Positions 15,239 through 24,984 are shown, numbered from the stretch's first letter. The stretch is 64,000 nucleotides of DNA from an uncultured Bacteroides sp. (GCA_945874355.1 CAMCGB010000007.1:60431-124430); one strand, 5' to 3'. Made by a program: numbers and translations. The notes: generated by a model not told the origin, from the sequence alone.

Positions 15239-18200
15239 CTACCTGAGTTTACTTATCAGCTTATAGGCAGAAGGCAGGGAAGGGATATTGCGGGCTACTA
15301 TCTTGAGCTTGTTCTCGTTCTGCTTGATTTCCACCTGATTGCCCAGAAGAGCTATGTTTTCCATCACTTTTTCGAAAATTTTGCTCTTATAGTAGGGGCT
15401 CATAGGGTTGGAAACGAAGAATGCTATGAGTATTCCGTTCTTTACGATAATCTTTTCGAATCCGAGCGATGCGCCCAAGTTTCTGAGCCTGAGGACCAGG
15501 AAAAGGTTCTTGAGCTCCTCCGGCAGGGGTCCGAAACGGTCCTCGAGCCTGAGGGTGTAGTTCTGTATTTCCTTTTCCGAAGTCATAGAGTCGATGTCTT
15601 TGTAAATCCTTATCTTCTCGGCGTTTATGTTGATGTAGTCTTCAGGGATGTAGGCGCACTGGTCGGTCTCTATGCTGCATTCCTGCACGAAAGGAGTCCT
15701 CTCGTTGCGGACTGTGATGCCCTGCTCCACACCCAGCTCTTCCATTGCCTCGGAGAGTATCTTCTGGTATGTTTCGAATCCCATTTCGGTTATGAATCCG
15801 CTCTGCTCCGCTCCCAGAAGGTTTCCGGCTCCTCGTATGTCCAGGTCCTGCATCGCTATGTTGAATCCGCTTCCAAGGTCGGAGAACTCCTCTATGGCCT
15901 TGAGTCTGCGGCGGGCATCGTCGCTGATGCTGGCAAGTGGAGGAACTATAAGGTAGCAGAAAGCTTTCTTGTTGCTTCTTCCCACCCTTCCGCGGAGCTG
16001 ATGAAGGTCGCTCAGACCGAAATTCTGAGCCTGGTTGATGATGATGGTGTTGGCGTTGGGGATGTCGAGTCCGTTCTCTATAATGGTGGTACTCAGAAGC
16101 ATATCGTACTCTCCCTTCATAAAGTCGAGCATTTTGGTCTCCAGTGTTTTGGAGTCCATCTGTCCGTGGGCTATGCATATTCTCATATCCGGCACGAGCC
16201 TCTGGAGGATTTCGTATATACTCTGGAGTTCCTCCACTTTGTTGTGCAGGAAGAACACCTGGCCGCCCCTGTTGAGCTCGTAGTTGATGATGCTTCTGAT
16301 TTCCTTCTGGTCGAAAAGTATTATCTCGGTTTGGACAGGAATGCGGTTGGGCGGGGGAGTGTTGATGATGCTCAGGTCCCTGGCGCCGAGCAGGGAGAAC
16401 TGGAGGGTTCTCGGGATGGGAGTTGCGCTCAGGGTGAGTGTGTCGACCGACGATTTGATGCTACGGAGCTTCTCCTTGGCGCTAACTCCGAACTTCTGCT
16501 CCTCGTCTATTATCAGAAGGCCCAAATCCTTGAATTCAAACTCTTTACCCAGTATCTTATGGGTCCCTATTAGTATGTCTATCTGCCCTTTGGAGAGTCT
16601 TTGCTTTATATCTGAAATCTCCTTTGCAGTCCTGAGGCGGCTTACGAATTCTATGCTGCAGGGGAAGTTCTTCAGGCGGGCTGTGAAGGTGTTGTAGTGC
16701 TGCAGGCAGAGTATGGTGGTGGGCACGAGGAGAGCCACCTGCTTGCCGTCCGTAACTGCCTTGAAAGCGGCCCTGACGGCTATTTCGGTCTTTCCGAAGC
16801 CTACATCGCCGCACACCAGACGGTCCATAGGGCAGCTGTCCTCCATATCCCTTTTTACGGCTATCGTGGCGCTCTCCTGGTCCGGAGTGTCCTCGTACAT
16901 AAACGACGACTCGAGCTCTTCCTGCAGGTAGGTGTCGGCCGAGAAGGCGAAGCCCTTGGAAGCGCGTCTTTTGGCATACAGGGCTATGAGTTCCTTTGCT
17001 ATGTCCTTGACCTTCGATTTGGCTCCCGTCTTGAGGTTCTGCCAGGTCTTGCTTCCGAGTTTGTTGATTTTGGGAGGCAGTCCGTCCTTGGAGCGGTATT
17101 TCGAAATCTTGTTCAGAAGGTGAACCGACACGAAGACCACGTCGCCGTCCTTGTAGGTGATTTTTACCACTTCCTGGAGCCTGCCGCGGTCGTCCCTCAT
17201 CTTCACCAGACCTCCGAACACTCCTACACCGTGGTCGATGTGGACTACGTAGTCGCCTATATTGAAGGAGTTCAAGTCATTGACTGTCAGCTGTTCGCTC
17301 TTCTCCACGGAGCGGCGTATGCTGACCCTTTGGAAGCGGTCGAAGATTTCGTGGTCCGAGTAGCAGCAGACCTTGCTGTCGGAGTCGATGAAGCCGTTGT
17401 GGATGACCTTACCCTCGACAAATTCGGGCATCAGGCTGGAATTCTGTATCAGAATGGATTTGAGCCTCTCGGTCTGGGAAGCCTTGTCGGAGAAGATTTT
17501 GACCTTGAATCCTTTCTCGATGTTGGAGCGTATGTCGGAAGCGAGAAGCTCGAAATTCTTATTGAATACAGGCTGGGGAGAGATGTGGAAAGTCACCTGA
17601 TTTTCGCTTTCAACGCCAAGGGGAGTGTCGAGGAATACGGTGCGCAGCTTTTCCATCCCGGAAAGGGCAGGGGAGTGGGAGTACACGTCGAATGAATCGA
17701 GCCAGAGGGTAGTCCCTGAAGGGAGGGCGGAAAGGATGTAGGAGCCTTCGCTCTCTTCGCTTTCTTCGCTTTCGGACGACGAAAGGACGGACGATATTAT
17801 GTTTATGCTCTCTACTTCGCTGATACTCAGCTGGGTGTTGCAGTCGAAGGTGTTGATCTTTTCTATCTCATTGCCCCAGAACGCTATACGGTAGGGATAG
17901 TTGTTCGAGTAGGAGAACACGTCCACCAGCGAGCCCCTGATGGCGAACTGCCCGGGGGCTGAGACGAAGTCAACCCTTTCGAATCCCAGGCTGTTGAGCT
18001 TTCCGCTCAGGGCTTCGTGCGCAATTTCGTCGCCCTTCCGGATGCTGAACGAGCAGGAGGATATGGCTTTTTTTGAGGGGAGTGTTTCTTCGAGGGCGGA
18101 AGGGTAGCTCACTATTATCGTGAGTCCGTCCCCGGATTTGAGTATCCTTTCGAGGGCGGAAGTCCTCTGAACCGATAGGGAAGACTTGTAGTTGCTGCGT

Positions 18201-18442
18201 TCCACGTTTTTGCCGGACTCGGGAAGGAAAAACACAGAATCCGACTCTATGATATTGTAAAGGTCTGAACAGCAGTACTCTGCGGCTTCCTTGTCGGGAA
18301 GGACCACAAGGTGCATCCCGCTTTTTGCCAGCTCACAAAGGACAAACCATCTGGCGGAAAGGTACAAGCCCCGGCAGTAGGTTTTGGAGCTGTTTTCAAG
18401 CGCCGCTCTCAGCTCTTTGCATTTATTTTCAGAAACATACAT
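15239..18442 (-). CDS. mfd: Transcription-repair coupling factor Mfd
   Basis: A 1067-residue DNA translocase that removes stalled RNA polymerase and recruits UvrA. In order there are a UvrB-like N-terminal part (PDKEAAEYCCSDLYN near 50), the RNA-polymerase interaction domain (VVHIDHGVGVFGGL near 395), and the helicase motor with DRLVCGDVGFGKTEIAVRAAF (Walker A) near 535, LLIIDEEQKFGV (Walker B, DEEQ) near 636 and TLSATPIPRTLQ. The second RecA lobe carries ATTIIENGLDIP-like STTIIENGLDIPNANT and QLRGRVGRS. The C-terminal TRCF domain follows. It is transcribed away from the candidate origin at 18.5 kb. No clear promoter box is visible upstream. Confidence 0.96.
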   Translation of the reverse strand: MYVSENKCKELRAALENSSKTYCRGLYLSARWFVLCELAKSGMHLVVLPDKEAAEYCCSDLYNIIESDSVFFLPESGKNVERSNYKSSLSVQRTSALERILKSGDGLTIIVSYPSALEETLPSKKAISSCSFSIRKGDEIAHEALSGKLNSLGFERVDFVSAPGQFAIRGSLVDVFSYSNNYPYRIAFWGNEIEKINTFDCNTQLSISEVESINIISSVLSSSESEESEESEGSYILSALPSGTTLWLDSFDVYSHSPALSGMEKLRTVFLDTPLGVESENQVTFHISPQPVFNKNFELLASDIRSNIEKGFKVKIFSDKASQTERLKSILIQNSSLMPEFVEGKVIHNGFIDSDSKVCCYSDHEIFDRFQRVSIRRSVEKSEQLTVNDLNSFNIGDYVVHIDHGVGVFGGLVKMRDDRGRLQEVVKITYKDGDVVFVSVHLLNKISKYRSKDGLPPKINKLGSKTWQNLKTGAKSKVKDIAKELIALYAKRRASKGFAFSADTYLQEELESSFMYEDTPDQESATIAVKRDMEDSCPMDRLVCGDVGFGKTEIAVRAAFKAVTDGKQVALLVPTTILCLQHYNTFTARLKNFPCSIEFVSRLRTAKEISDIKQRLSKGQIDILIGTHKILGKEFEFKDLGLLIIDEEQKFGVSAKEKLRSIKSSVDTLTLSATPIPRTLQFSLLGARDLSIINTPPPNRIPVQTEIILFDQKEIRSIINYELNRGGQVFFLHNKVEELQSIYEILQRLVPDMRICIAHGQMDSKTLETKMLDFMKGEYDMLLSTTIIENGLDIPNANTIIINQAQNFGLSDLHQLRGRVGRSNKKAFCYLIVPPLASISDDARRRLKAIEEFSDLGSGFNIAMQDLDIRGAGNLLGAEQSGFITEMGFETYQKILSEAMEELGVEQGITVRNERTPFVQECSIETDQCAYIPEDYININAEKIRIYKDIDSMTSEKEIQNYTLRLEDRFGPLPEELKNLFLVLRLRNLGASLGFEKIIVKNGILIAFFVSNPMSPYYKSKIFEKVMENIALLGNQVEIKQNENKLKIVARNIPSLPSAYKLISKLR

Positions 18443-18504
18443 AAGATTATATACCTTATTTCGTAATTTTTGCAGTTTTCAACAACAAGCGTGAAAATCG
18501 GTTG

Positions 18505-18720
18505 AAAAGCTGTTGATAACCCTGTTAATAACCGACTTTTGAATTGTTAATAAAATGGGGCGGAAAGTTTTGAACTGGCGGGAAAATTGAAAATTGAAGA
18601 TAGAAACAAGTTTATCAACAAGCTAAAAAATTGATATATAAACACTTCACACAGTTATCAACATTTCAACAAGCTATAAATAAACAACAAGTAATATAAA
18701 TAAAAGAGTTATATTTGTAA
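18505..18720. other. Candidate replication origin: AT-rich gap with five DnaA-box-like 9-mers
   Basis: The 293-base gap between the divergent mfd and ruvB genes holds TGTTGATAA at 18511-18519 (TTATCAACA on the minus strand), TGTTAATAA at 18523-18531 and 18545-18553 (TTATTAACA on the minus strand), and TTATCAACA on the plus strand at 18612-18620 and 18655-18663. Each is one mismatch from TTATNCACA. The three left boxes face the two right ones. An AT-rich run with TATATAAAC and TATAAATAAAC and almost no G follows (18621-18720), suitable for unwinding. No dnaA gene is in the window, but that is common in Bacteroidetes. Confidence 0.55.
18710..18717 (+). promoter_or_regulatory. -7 promoter box of ruvB
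   Basis: TATATTTG at 18710-18717 is a perfect TAnnTTTG box 18 bases before the ruvB ATG at 18736. No -33 TTTG is evident. Confidence 0.45.
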
Positions 18721-18735
18721 TCTAATTTGTGTCCG

Positions 18736-19767
18736 ATGCAGGATTTCGACCCTCATAACGTAAACGAAGGCAAAGATAAGGATTTGGAAGGAATAATCAG
18801 GCCTCAGGAACTGGAAGATTTTACCGGTCAGAGCGAGATTGTTTCGAACCTGCGCGTATATATCAAAGCCGCCAAGATGAGGGGAGAGGCGCTGGACCAT
18901 ACTCTGTTCAACGGGCCTCCCGGCCTGGGAAAGACTACCCTCGCGCATATCATAGCCAATGAGATGGGAAGCAACATCAAGATTTCTTCCGGCCCTGTGC
19001 TGGACCGTCCCGGAGATCTGGCCGGTCTGCTGACTTCGCTGGACAAGGGGGATGTGCTTTTTATCGATGAGATTCACCGCCTGTCTCCCGAGGTGGAGGA
19101 GTACCTGTACTCTGCTATGGAGGACTATGTGATTGATATAATGATAGATAAGGGGCCCGGTGCCAGGTCTGTCAGGATCAGTCTCAATCCTTTCACCCTG
19201 GTTGGGGCGACTACCCGTTCGGGACTTTTGACGGCGCCTTTGAGGGCGAGGTTCGGCATCAAGTGCGAACTGGAGTACTACGATACTGCTGACCTTGTGA
19301 GAATCATCACGCGCAGCGCTTCGATACTGGGCGTTGAGATTGAGAGCGAAGCGGCAGGGGAGATTGCCCTCCGCAGCCGCGGAACTCCCCGTATTGCAAA
19401 CTCGCTTCTCCGCAGGGTGCGTGATTTCGCGCAGGTGATGGGGGACGGTCATATAGACCTCAAGATAGCCCGCTATGCCCTGGACAAGCTCCGTATCGAC
19501 ACCCGCGGCCTGGATTCGATAGACAATAAGATACTCCGCACAATCATCACTACCTTCAAGGGAGGTCCTGTGGGTGCGAATACCATAGCTACGGCGATAG
19601 GGGAGGACCAGGGTACTTACGAGGAGGTGTACGAGCCTTTCCTGATAAAGGAGGGCTTTATCGTGCGCACCCAGAGGGGAAGGATAGCTACGGACCTGTC
19701 ATACAGCCATTTGGGGATGGATCCGAGCCCCGCGAGGCTGCCTGACGAGAAAACGCTTTTTGACTGA
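18736..19767 (+). CDS. ruvB: Holliday junction branch-migration ATPase RuvB
   Basis: AAA+ motor of the RuvAB complex (about 343 residues). I start it at the ATG at 18736 (MQDFDPHNV), since the longer frame starts with TTG. Motifs are [12 protein letters not shown], Walker [13 protein letters not shown] near 63, Walker [10 protein letters not shown] near 115, sensor 1 [11 protein letters not shown] near 158, arginine-finger region [16 protein letters not shown] near 215, and the winged-helix end RTQRGRIAT. ruvA is 8 kb away, not adjacent. frdA follows 33 bases later without a visible terminator, so read-through is possible. Confidence 0.96.
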   Translation: MQDFDPHNVNEGKDKDLEGIIRPQELEDFTGQSEIVSNLRVYIKAAKMRGEALDHTLFNGPPGLGKTTLAHIIANEMGSNIKISSGPVLDRPGDLAGLLTSLDKGDVLFIDEIHRLSPEVEEYLYSAMEDYVIDIMIDKGPGARSVRISLNPFTLVGATTRSGLLTAPLRARFGIKCELEYYDTADLVRIITRSASILGVEIESEAAGEIALRSRGTPRIANSLLRRVRDFAQVMGDGHIDLKIARYALDKLRIDTRGLDSIDNKILRTIITTFKGGPVGANTIATAIGEDQGTYEEVYEPFLIKEGFIVRTQRGRIATDLSYSHLGMDPSPARLPDEKTLFD

Positions 19768-19800
19768 AATCAACGATAATACTTATTAATACAATTAACA

Positions 19801-21747
19801 ATGTCTGACAAGTTAATTTCCAAAATTCCCGAGGGACCCCTCGAGCAGAAATGGACCAAGAGAAAATCTGAAATCCATCTGGTGAGTCCCAACAACAAAA
19901 GAAAGCTTGAGATTATCGTGGTCGGTACCGGTCTTGGAGGAGCGTCTGCAGCTGCTTCTCTGGGAGAGCTCGGCTACAATGTCAAGATTTTCTGTATCAG
20001 CGATTCTCCCCGAAGGGCCCACTCTATCGCAGCCCAGGGAGGTATCAATGCGGCCAAAAACTATCAGAACGACAACGACTCTGTTTACCGTCTGTTCTAC
20101 GACACCATCAAGGGTGGCGACTACCGCAGCCGCGAGGCTAATGTGTACCGTCTGGCCGAGGTGAGCGCCGCCATCATCGACCAGTGTGTGGCCCAGGGTA
20201 TTCCTTTTGCCCGTGAATACGGCGGATACCTGGCCAACCGCTCATTCGGAGGTGTGCAGGTAAGCCGTACTTTCTATGCCCGCGGACAAACCGGACAGCA
20301 GCTGCTCCTCGGAGCCTATGCTTCTCTGAATAAGGAGATTGCAGCCGGCACAGTGAAGGCATATCCCCGCCACGAGATGCTCGACCTCGTGCTGGTGAAC
20401 GGTCAGGCCAAGGGTATCATCGCCCGTAACCTTGTCACCGGTCAGCTCGAGAGGTTCGGTGCCCACGCAGTTGTAATCGCCACCGGCGGCTACGGCAACA
20501 CCTACTTCCTTTCTACCAACGCTATGAACAGCAACGGTTCTGCCGCTCTTCAGTGCTATAAGAAAGGTGCCTACTTCGCTAATCCCTGCTTTGCCCAGAT
20601 TCACCCTACCTGTATCCCCGTGCACGGTGACCAGCAGTGCAAGCTCACCCTTATGAGCGAGAGTCTGCGTAACGACGGACGTATCTGGGTGCCCAAAAAG
20701 CTCGAGGATGTGGAGAAGCTGCGCAAGCATCAGATCAAGCCTTCGCAGATAGCTGAGGAGGACAGGGATTACTACCTCGAGAGAAGGTATCCTGCTTTCG
20801 GTAACCTGGTTCCCCGTGACGTGGCTTCCAGGGCCGCCAAGGAGAGATGCGACGCCGGATTCGGTGTGAACGAGACCGGCAAGGCTGTGTTCCTTGACTT
20901 TGCAGACGCTATCAACCGCCTGGGTCACAAGAGGGTAGCTGAGCGTTACGGCAACCTCTTCGAGATGTACGAGAAGATTACTGCTTCTTCTCCCTGGGAG
21001 GAGCCTATGATGATTTATCCTGCCATCCACTATACTATGGGCGGTATATGGGTAGATTACGATCTGCAGACCACTATCCCCGGTCTTTACGCTATCGGTG
21101 AGGCTAACTTCTCTGACCACGGCGGAAACCGTCTCGGCGCTTCTGCCCTTATGCAGGGTCTGGCCGACGGATATTTCATCCTGCCTATCACTATCGGCGA
21201 CTATCTTTCAAAGAAGTTCGCAGAGCCCAAGACTGACGTCAATACTAAGGAATTCATTGAGGCTGAGAAGGCTGTGCAGGAAAGAATCGACCGTCTGTTC
21301 GCCATCAACGGAACGAAGACCGTGGATTCCATCCACAAGAAGCTCGGCAACATTATGTGGGATTACGTCGGAATGGCCCGTGACGAGAAGGGTCTGAAGA
21401 AGGCAATCAAGGATATTCAGGAGCTTAAGGAGGACTTCTATAAGAACGTCAAGGTTCCCGGAAGCCAGTATGAATTCAACCAGGAGCTCGAGAAGGCTCT
21501 CAGGCTTGAGGACTTCTTCGAGATTGGTGAACTGATGGCCCGCGACGCTCTCAACAGAGAGGAGTCCTGCGGTGGTCACTTCAGGGTTGAAAGCCAGACT
21601 GAAGAGGGTGAGGCCAAGAGGGACGATGAGCACTTCATGTATGTGGCAGCCTGGGAGTACAAGGGAGAAGGTGTTGAGCCTGAGCTTCATAAGGAGCCTC
21701 TCAAGTACGAGTTTATCGAAGTCAAAACTAGAAACTACAAAGAATAA
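19801..21747 (+). CDS. frdA: Fumarate reductase/succinate dehydrogenase flavoprotein subunit
   Basis: FAD-containing catalytic subunit that interconverts fumarate and succinate (648 residues). [19 protein letters not shown] near 40-58 is the FAD-binding Rossmann loop. His74 in [11 protein letters not shown] is the expected covalent flavin site. HPTCIP near 265 and the EGGHRLGAS-like [13 protein letters not shown] near 440 belong to the capping and substrate site. It matches the B-type enzymes of Bacteroidetes, which work with a five-helix di-haem cytochrome b subunit. No gene for that subunit lies upstream (33-base gap to ruvB) or downstream of frdB. The iron-sulfur subunit gene follows 5 bases later. 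Confidence 0.95.
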   Translation: MSDKLISKIPEGPLEQKWTKRKSEIHLVSPNNKRKLEIIVVGTGLGGASAAASLGELGYNVKIFCISDSPRRAHSIAAQGGINAAKNYQNDNDSVYRLFYDTIKGGDYRSREANVYRLAEVSAAIIDQCVAQGIPFAREYGGYLANRSFGGVQVSRTFYARGQTGQQLLLGAYASLNKEIAAGTVKAYPRHEMLDLVLVNGQAKGIIARNLVTGQLERFGAHAVVIATGGYGNTYFLSTNAMNSNGSAALQCYKKGAYFANPCFAQIHPTCIPVHGDQQCKLTLMSESLRNDGRIWVPKKLEDVEKLRKHQIKPSQIAEEDRDYYLERRYPAFGNLVPRDVASRAAKERCDAGFGVNETGKAVFLDFADAINRLGHKRVAERYGNLFEMYEKITASSPWEEPMMIYPAIHYTMGGIWVDYDLQTTIPGLYAIGEANFSDHGGNRLGASALMQGLADGYFILPITIGDYLSKKFAEPKTDVNTKEFIEAEKAVQERIDRLFAINGTKTVDSIHKKLGNIMWDYVGMARDEKGLKKAIKDIQELKEDFYKNVKVPGSQYEFNQELEKALRLEDFFEIGELMARDALNREESCGGHFRVESQTEEGEAKRDDEHFMYVAAWEYKGEGVEPELHKEPLKYEFIEVKTRNYKE

Positions 21748-21752
21748 TCCAG

Positions 21753-22532
21753 ATGGAATTCAATCTTAAGATATGGCGTCAGAAGAACGCCAAAGCAAAA
21801 GGACATTTTGAGACTTATCACATCGAGGGTATTGAAGAGGATGCTTCTTTCCTGGAGATGCTTGATATTCTCAATGAGCAGCTTATCCGCGAGGGTTGCG
21901 ATCCTGTAGCCGTTGAGAGAGGTTGCCAGAGCAGCGGTCCTGTTTCTTTCGACCATGATTGCCGTGAGGGTATTTGCGGTGCCTGCTCGCTTTACATCGA
22001 CGGACGTGCTCACGGTCCCGATGATCATGTGACTACCTGTCAGCTGTTTATGAGGCATTTCAAGAATGGAGCGACTATCACTGTAGAGCCTTTCAGAAGC
22101 GCTGCTTTCCCTGTTATCAAGGATCTTGTAGTTGACCGCAGGGCTTTCGACAAGATTCTGCAGGCAGGTGGTTTCATTTCTGTTCGTACCGGTTCTGCCC
22201 AGGATGCCAATAATATTCTTATTCCTCACGATAAGGCTGAGGAGAGTATGGATGCGGCTGCTTGCGTTGGTTGCGGCGCTTGTGTTGCTACCTGTAAGAA
22301 CGGTTCTGCTATGCTTTTTGTTGCCGCCAGGGTTAGTTCTCTTGCCCTGCTTCCTCAGGGTCGTCCTGAGGCTGCGAGGAGGGCTAAGGCTATGGTTGCG
22401 AAGATGGATGAGCTGGGATTCGGTAACTGTACGAATACCAGGGCTTGCGAGATGGAGTGCCCGAAGGGTATTTCTGTTTCGCATATCGCCCGTCTGAATA
22501 GGGAATTTCTCAAGGCTAAATTCTCTGACTAA
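21753..22532 (+). CDS. frdB: Fumarate reductase/succinate dehydrogenase iron-sulfur subunit
   Basis: A 259-residue electron-transfer subunit. The [2Fe-2S] ferredoxin-type motif [10 protein letters not shown] near 70-79 and a fourth Cys in VTTCQLF near 93 are present. The C-terminal half carries [14 protein letters not shown] near 170 and [14 protein letters not shown] near 230 for the [4Fe-4S] and [3Fe-4S] clusters. It pairs with frdA 5 bases upstream. A strong terminator follows directly, so the transcript ends without a membrane-anchor gene. The anchor must be encoded elsewhere, or the complex is attached in some other way. Confidence 0.94.
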   Translation: MEFNLKIWRQKNAKAKGHFETYHIEGIEEDASFLEMLDILNEQLIREGCDPVAVERGCQSSGPVSFDHDCREGICGACSLYIDGRAHGPDDHVTTCQLFMRHFKNGATITVEPFRSAAFPVIKDLVVDRRAFDKILQAGGFISVRTGSAQDANNILIPHDKAEESMDAAACVGCGACVATCKNGSAMLFVAARVSSLALLPQGRPEAARRAKAMVAKMDELGFGNCTNTRACEMECPKGISVSHIARLNREFLKAKFSD

Positions 22533-22551
22533 CAATTGATTACATATTTAA

Positions 22552-22587
22552 AGAGGGTGATCCGGAAAGGGTCATCCTCTTTTTTTT
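22552..22587 (+). terminator. Rho-independent terminator of frdAB
   Basis: A 12-bp stem (AGAGGGTGATCC / GGGTCATCCTCT, two G-U pairs) with a GGAAA loop is followed by seven more T. It ends the frdA-frdB transcript 20 bases after the stop. Confidence 0.92.
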
Positions 22588-22637
22588 GTCTAACAGTCAG
22601 CGTCAGCAGTTGCTGAAAATTACAATAATTGTATAGT

Positions 22638-22713
22638 TTTCTCGACTCCCTGCGGTCGCTCGAAATGAAAAGAAAGGTGTCATCTCGACCGAGCGAAGCG
22701 AGCGGAGAGATCT
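22638..22713. repeat. REP-like intergenic repeats, two inverted copies
   Basis: Copy one at 22638-22668 reads tttctcgactccctgcggtc then gctcgaaatga. Copy two at 22679-22713 is the same element inverted (gtcatctcgaccgagcgaag then cgagcggagagatct). Each copy is itself partly palindromic around the gaccg/cggtc core. They fill most of the 154 bases between the frdAB terminator and hflX. Related copies are at 23991-24117 and 28001-28073. Confidence 0.75.
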
Positions 22714-22741
22714 AATTTCTCTACTGTTCTCTAAATGACAA

Positions 22742-23926
22742 TTACCAGAGGAAGTTGTTGAAGGGGTAGCGGCCGGCGTGGATTTCGGCTACCATTTTAT
22801 AGATGTCATCCTTCAGTTTGTCTATGCCTTCCTTTTTCAGGGCAGAGATGAAGATGCAGGGTATCTTCCTGTCATTAATCCATTTATACTTCACTTCCTC
22901 CAGAGTGTAGTTGCACTCCTGCTTCGGCTCCAGCGAGAATTCGTCGTACTCCACGTGCTTGTAGGCATCTGTTTTATTGAATACCACGAACAGCGGTTTG
23001 TCGCTGGCTCCTATGTCTTTTAGGGTCTTTTCGACCACTTCCATCTGCTCTTCATAATCGGGATGCGACACGTCCACGACGTGCATCAGTATATCGGCTT
23101 CACGTACCTCGTCCAGGGTGCTTTTAAAGGCCTCTATAAGCTGTGTAGGCAGCTTTCTGATAAATCCTACCGTGTCGCTCAGAAGGAAGGGTACATTGCC
23201 TATTACGACCTTTCTGACGGTGGTGTCGAGGGTGGCGAAGAGTTTGTTCTCGGCGAATACGTCTGACTTGGCCAGCAGGTTCATCAGGGTGGATTTGCCT
23301 ACGTTGGTGTATCCCACGAGTGAAATTCTTACCATCTGTCCCCGGTTGCCGCGCTGGGTGGCCATCTGCTTGTCCACTTTTTTGAGCTGTTCCTTGAGTT
23401 TTGCTATCCTTTCGCGTACTATTCGGCGGTCGATTTCAATCTGGCTTTCACCCATACCGCCTCGCATACCGATTCCGCCCCTTTGCCTTTCGAGGTGGGT
23501 CCACATTCCGGCGAGTCGGGGCAGCATATAGTTGTATTTTGCGAGTTCGACCTGCATCTTGGCGTAGGCTGTTTTTGCCCTCTGCGAGAAGATTTCCAGA
23601 ATGAGGCTGGTGCGGTCTATTACTGCGCTTTTGTTTATGACTTTTTCAATGTTGCGCTGCTGCATTCCGGTCAGCTCGTCGTCGAAAATGACGTAGTCTA
23701 TGCTGTTTTCCTCGCAGTATGCGGCGATTTCCTGAAGTTTTCCGCTTCTTATATAGGTGGCTTTCTCGGGTTTGTCGAGCTTCTGTATGAACTTTTTGTC
23801 GCCTGTAGCACCTGCTGTTTCGGCCAGGAACTCCAGCTCGTCAAGGTATTCGAGCACCTTTCTTTCTTCGTCGTTCTGCTTTATTATACCGACAAATACT
23901 GCTTTATATTCTTTCTTTTCTTCCAT
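22742..23926 (-). CDS. hflX: GTPase HflX
   Basis: Ribosome-associated GTPase that helps split stalled or heat-damaged ribosomes (394 residues). The HflX N-terminal domain (1-180) contains YIRSGKLQEI near 58, IFDDELTGMQQRN near 80 and the signature MWTHLERQRGGIGMRGGMGESQIEIDRR near 140-170. A coiled-coil region KLKEQLKKVDK follows. The G domain begins with SLVGYTNVGKSTLMN near 203, DTVGFIRKLP near 247 and FNKTD near 316. The length is typical. It lies between two repeat clusters, with no other gene in its transcript. Confidence 0.95.
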   Translation of the reverse strand: MEEKKEYKAVFVGIIKQNDEERKVLEYLDELEFLAETAGATGDKKFIQKLDKPEKATYIRSGKLQEIAAYCEENSIDYVIFDDELTGMQQRNIEKVINKSAVIDRTSLILEIFSQRAKTAYAKMQVELAKYNYMLPRLAGMWTHLERQRGGIGMRGGMGESQIEIDRRIVRERIAKLKEQLKKVDKQMATQRGNRGQMVRISLVGYTNVGKSTLMNLLAKSDVFAENKLFATLDTTVRKVVIGNVPFLLSDTVGFIRKLPTQLIEAFKSTLDEVREADILMHVVDVSHPDYEEQMEVVEKTLKDIGASDKPLFVVFNKTDAYKHVEYDEFSLEPKQECNYTLEEVKYKWINDRKIPCIFISALKKEGIDKLKDDIYKMVAEIHAGRYPFNNFLW

Positions 23927-23990
23927 ATTTTTCTGTATATCGTCTATAATAATTTAGTTTCTAAATGATTTATATTCAGACTATTATTTC

Positions 23991-24117
23991 AGATTTCTCG
24001 ACTTCCTTCGGTCGCTCGAAATGACAGAATGGCCCTGAGATTTCTCGACTCCCTGTGGTCGCTCGAAATGACAAGGAATTGTCATTTCGACTAAGCGAAG
24101 CGCACGGAGAAATATCT
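23991..24117. repeat. REP-like intergenic repeats, three copies
   Basis: Two direct copies, at 23991-24025 (agatttctcgacttccttcg gtcgctcgaaatgac) and 24038-24072 (agatttctcgactccctgtg gtcgctcgaaatgac), are followed by an inverted copy at 24081-24117 (gtcatttcgactaagcgaag, ending ggagaaatatct). They occupy the 301-base gap between hflX and tonB, together with the tonB terminator. I see no gene in this gap. Confidence 0.8.
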
Positions 24118-24173
24118 GAATTTAAATTTGATTATATCAGCTTCATGTCGGTAAATGTCAATCTAATTCATTC

Positions 24174-24208
24174 AAAAAAGCGCTGGCCGAGGTAATGTCG
24201 GTCAGCGC
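24174..24208 (-). terminator. Rho-independent terminator of the TonB gene
   Basis: On the minus strand GCGCTGACCGA and TCGGCCAGCGC form an 11-bp stem with one mismatch and a CATTACC loop, followed by six T (aaaaaa at 24174-24179 on the plus strand). It lies 20 bases after the tonB stop. Confidence 0.85.
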
Positions 24209-24227
24209 CTGTATTGCTAAATGATGC

Positions 24228-24917
24228 TTACCTGAGCTGGAAGATAACAGGGAAGGTGTATGATACCTTTACTGCGCGGTCTCTCTGGCGGCCCGGCTCC
24301 CACTTGGGTGAGCTCTTCACTACTCTGACTGCTTCATTGTCAAGTGCGGGATCGACTCCACGGAGCACCTTCACGTCTGAAACGCTTCCGTCGGGGTTAA
24401 CGGTGAACTGGAGCATAACTCTTCCTGAAACTCCGTTCTCCCTTGCAACCTCAGGATACTCAAGGTGCTTGTTCACCCAGGCTGAGAATGCGTTGGGGTC
24501 GCCTCCCTGGAACTTGGGCTTGGTTTCAACCAACTGGAAAGGAATAGCTTCCTCTTCAACTACTTCTTCAGCTACTTCGTTAACGTAGTCGATGATTTCA
24601 ACTCCGATGTTGGCGTCATCCTCAAGGTTGAGAATGTTGTCTTCTACCAGAATGTCATCCTCTACGATATCGATGATATCGGAAAGAACGGGAACCTTGG
24701 CAACCTCTGGGGGAGGAGGAGTGTTCTCCTGGGTGATAGGGATGATTTCCTCTTCGATGATTTCGGTAGTCTCAGCTTCAAGAGTAGCTTCCTTTTTCTC
24801 GCTCTGCTTGAACTCGAAAGCGCCCCATACGACAAGAAGTGCAACTACGAATCCTATCTCAGCAAACAGCATCCTGCTGTTATTGAGATCGGCCTTAGGT
24901 GATTTCTTTACTTCCAT
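24228..24917 (-). CDS. tonB: TonB family energy transducer
   Basis: A 229-residue TonB that passes proton-motive-force energy from ExbBD to outer-membrane receptors such as SusC. There is a short cytoplasmic N-terminus (MEVKKSPKADLNNSR), one membrane helix at about 20-40 (MLFAEIGFVVALLVVWGAFEF), and a Glu/Pro-rich periplasmic spacer including ENTPPPPEVAKVP. The C-terminal TonB domain (about 150-229) has YPEVARENGVSGRVMLQFTV and KVLRGVDPALDNEAVRVV. No exbB or exbD is adjacent. The gene has its own promoter and terminator. Confidence 0.9.
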   Translation of the reverse strand: MEVKKSPKADLNNSRMLFAEIGFVVALLVVWGAFEFKQSEKKEATLEAETTEIIEEEIIPITQENTPPPPEVAKVPVLSDIIDIVEDDILVEDNILNLEDDANIGVEIIDYVNEVAEEVVEEEAIPFQLVETKPKFQGGDPNAFSAWVNKHLEYPEVARENGVSGRVMLQFTVNPDGSVSDVKVLRGVDPALDNEAVRVVKSSPKWEPGRQRDRAVKVSYTFPVIFQLR

Positions 24918-24948
24918 ATTTGGTTATTTTAATTTCCGTTCTAGTCCC

Positions 24949-24980
24949 CAAAGATAGAAATATTTCATTTCAAATCCAAT
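24949..24980 (-). promoter_or_regulatory. Promoter of tonB
   Basis: On the minus strand ATTG (24980 to 24977) and a perfect TATCTTTG (24956 to 24949) are 20 bases apart. The start codon is 31 bases downstream of the -7 box. It is back to back with the ybeY promoter. Confidence 0.6.
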
Positions 24981-24984
24981 AATG

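Noticed and set aside
15230-17695. Two long plus-strand ORFs (447 and 332 residues) antisense to mfd
   Set aside because: Mfd is intact with all motifs on the other strand; the antisense translations are low-complexity Leu/Val/His-rich shadows.
18443-18735. tRNA or small ORF in the mfd-ruvB gap
   Set aside because: No cloverleaf-like GC stems or GTTCRA arm; all frames are broken by stops in AT-rich sequence.
18443-18735. GC-skew switch as support for oriC
   Set aside because: Hand counts on a few lines either side gave no consistent sign change; a whole-genome calculation is needed, so I do not use it as evidence.
23991-24117. CRISPR array
   Set aside because: Copies differ in orientation and spacing, are only three, and have no uniform spacers or cas genes nearby; they fit REP-like repeats.
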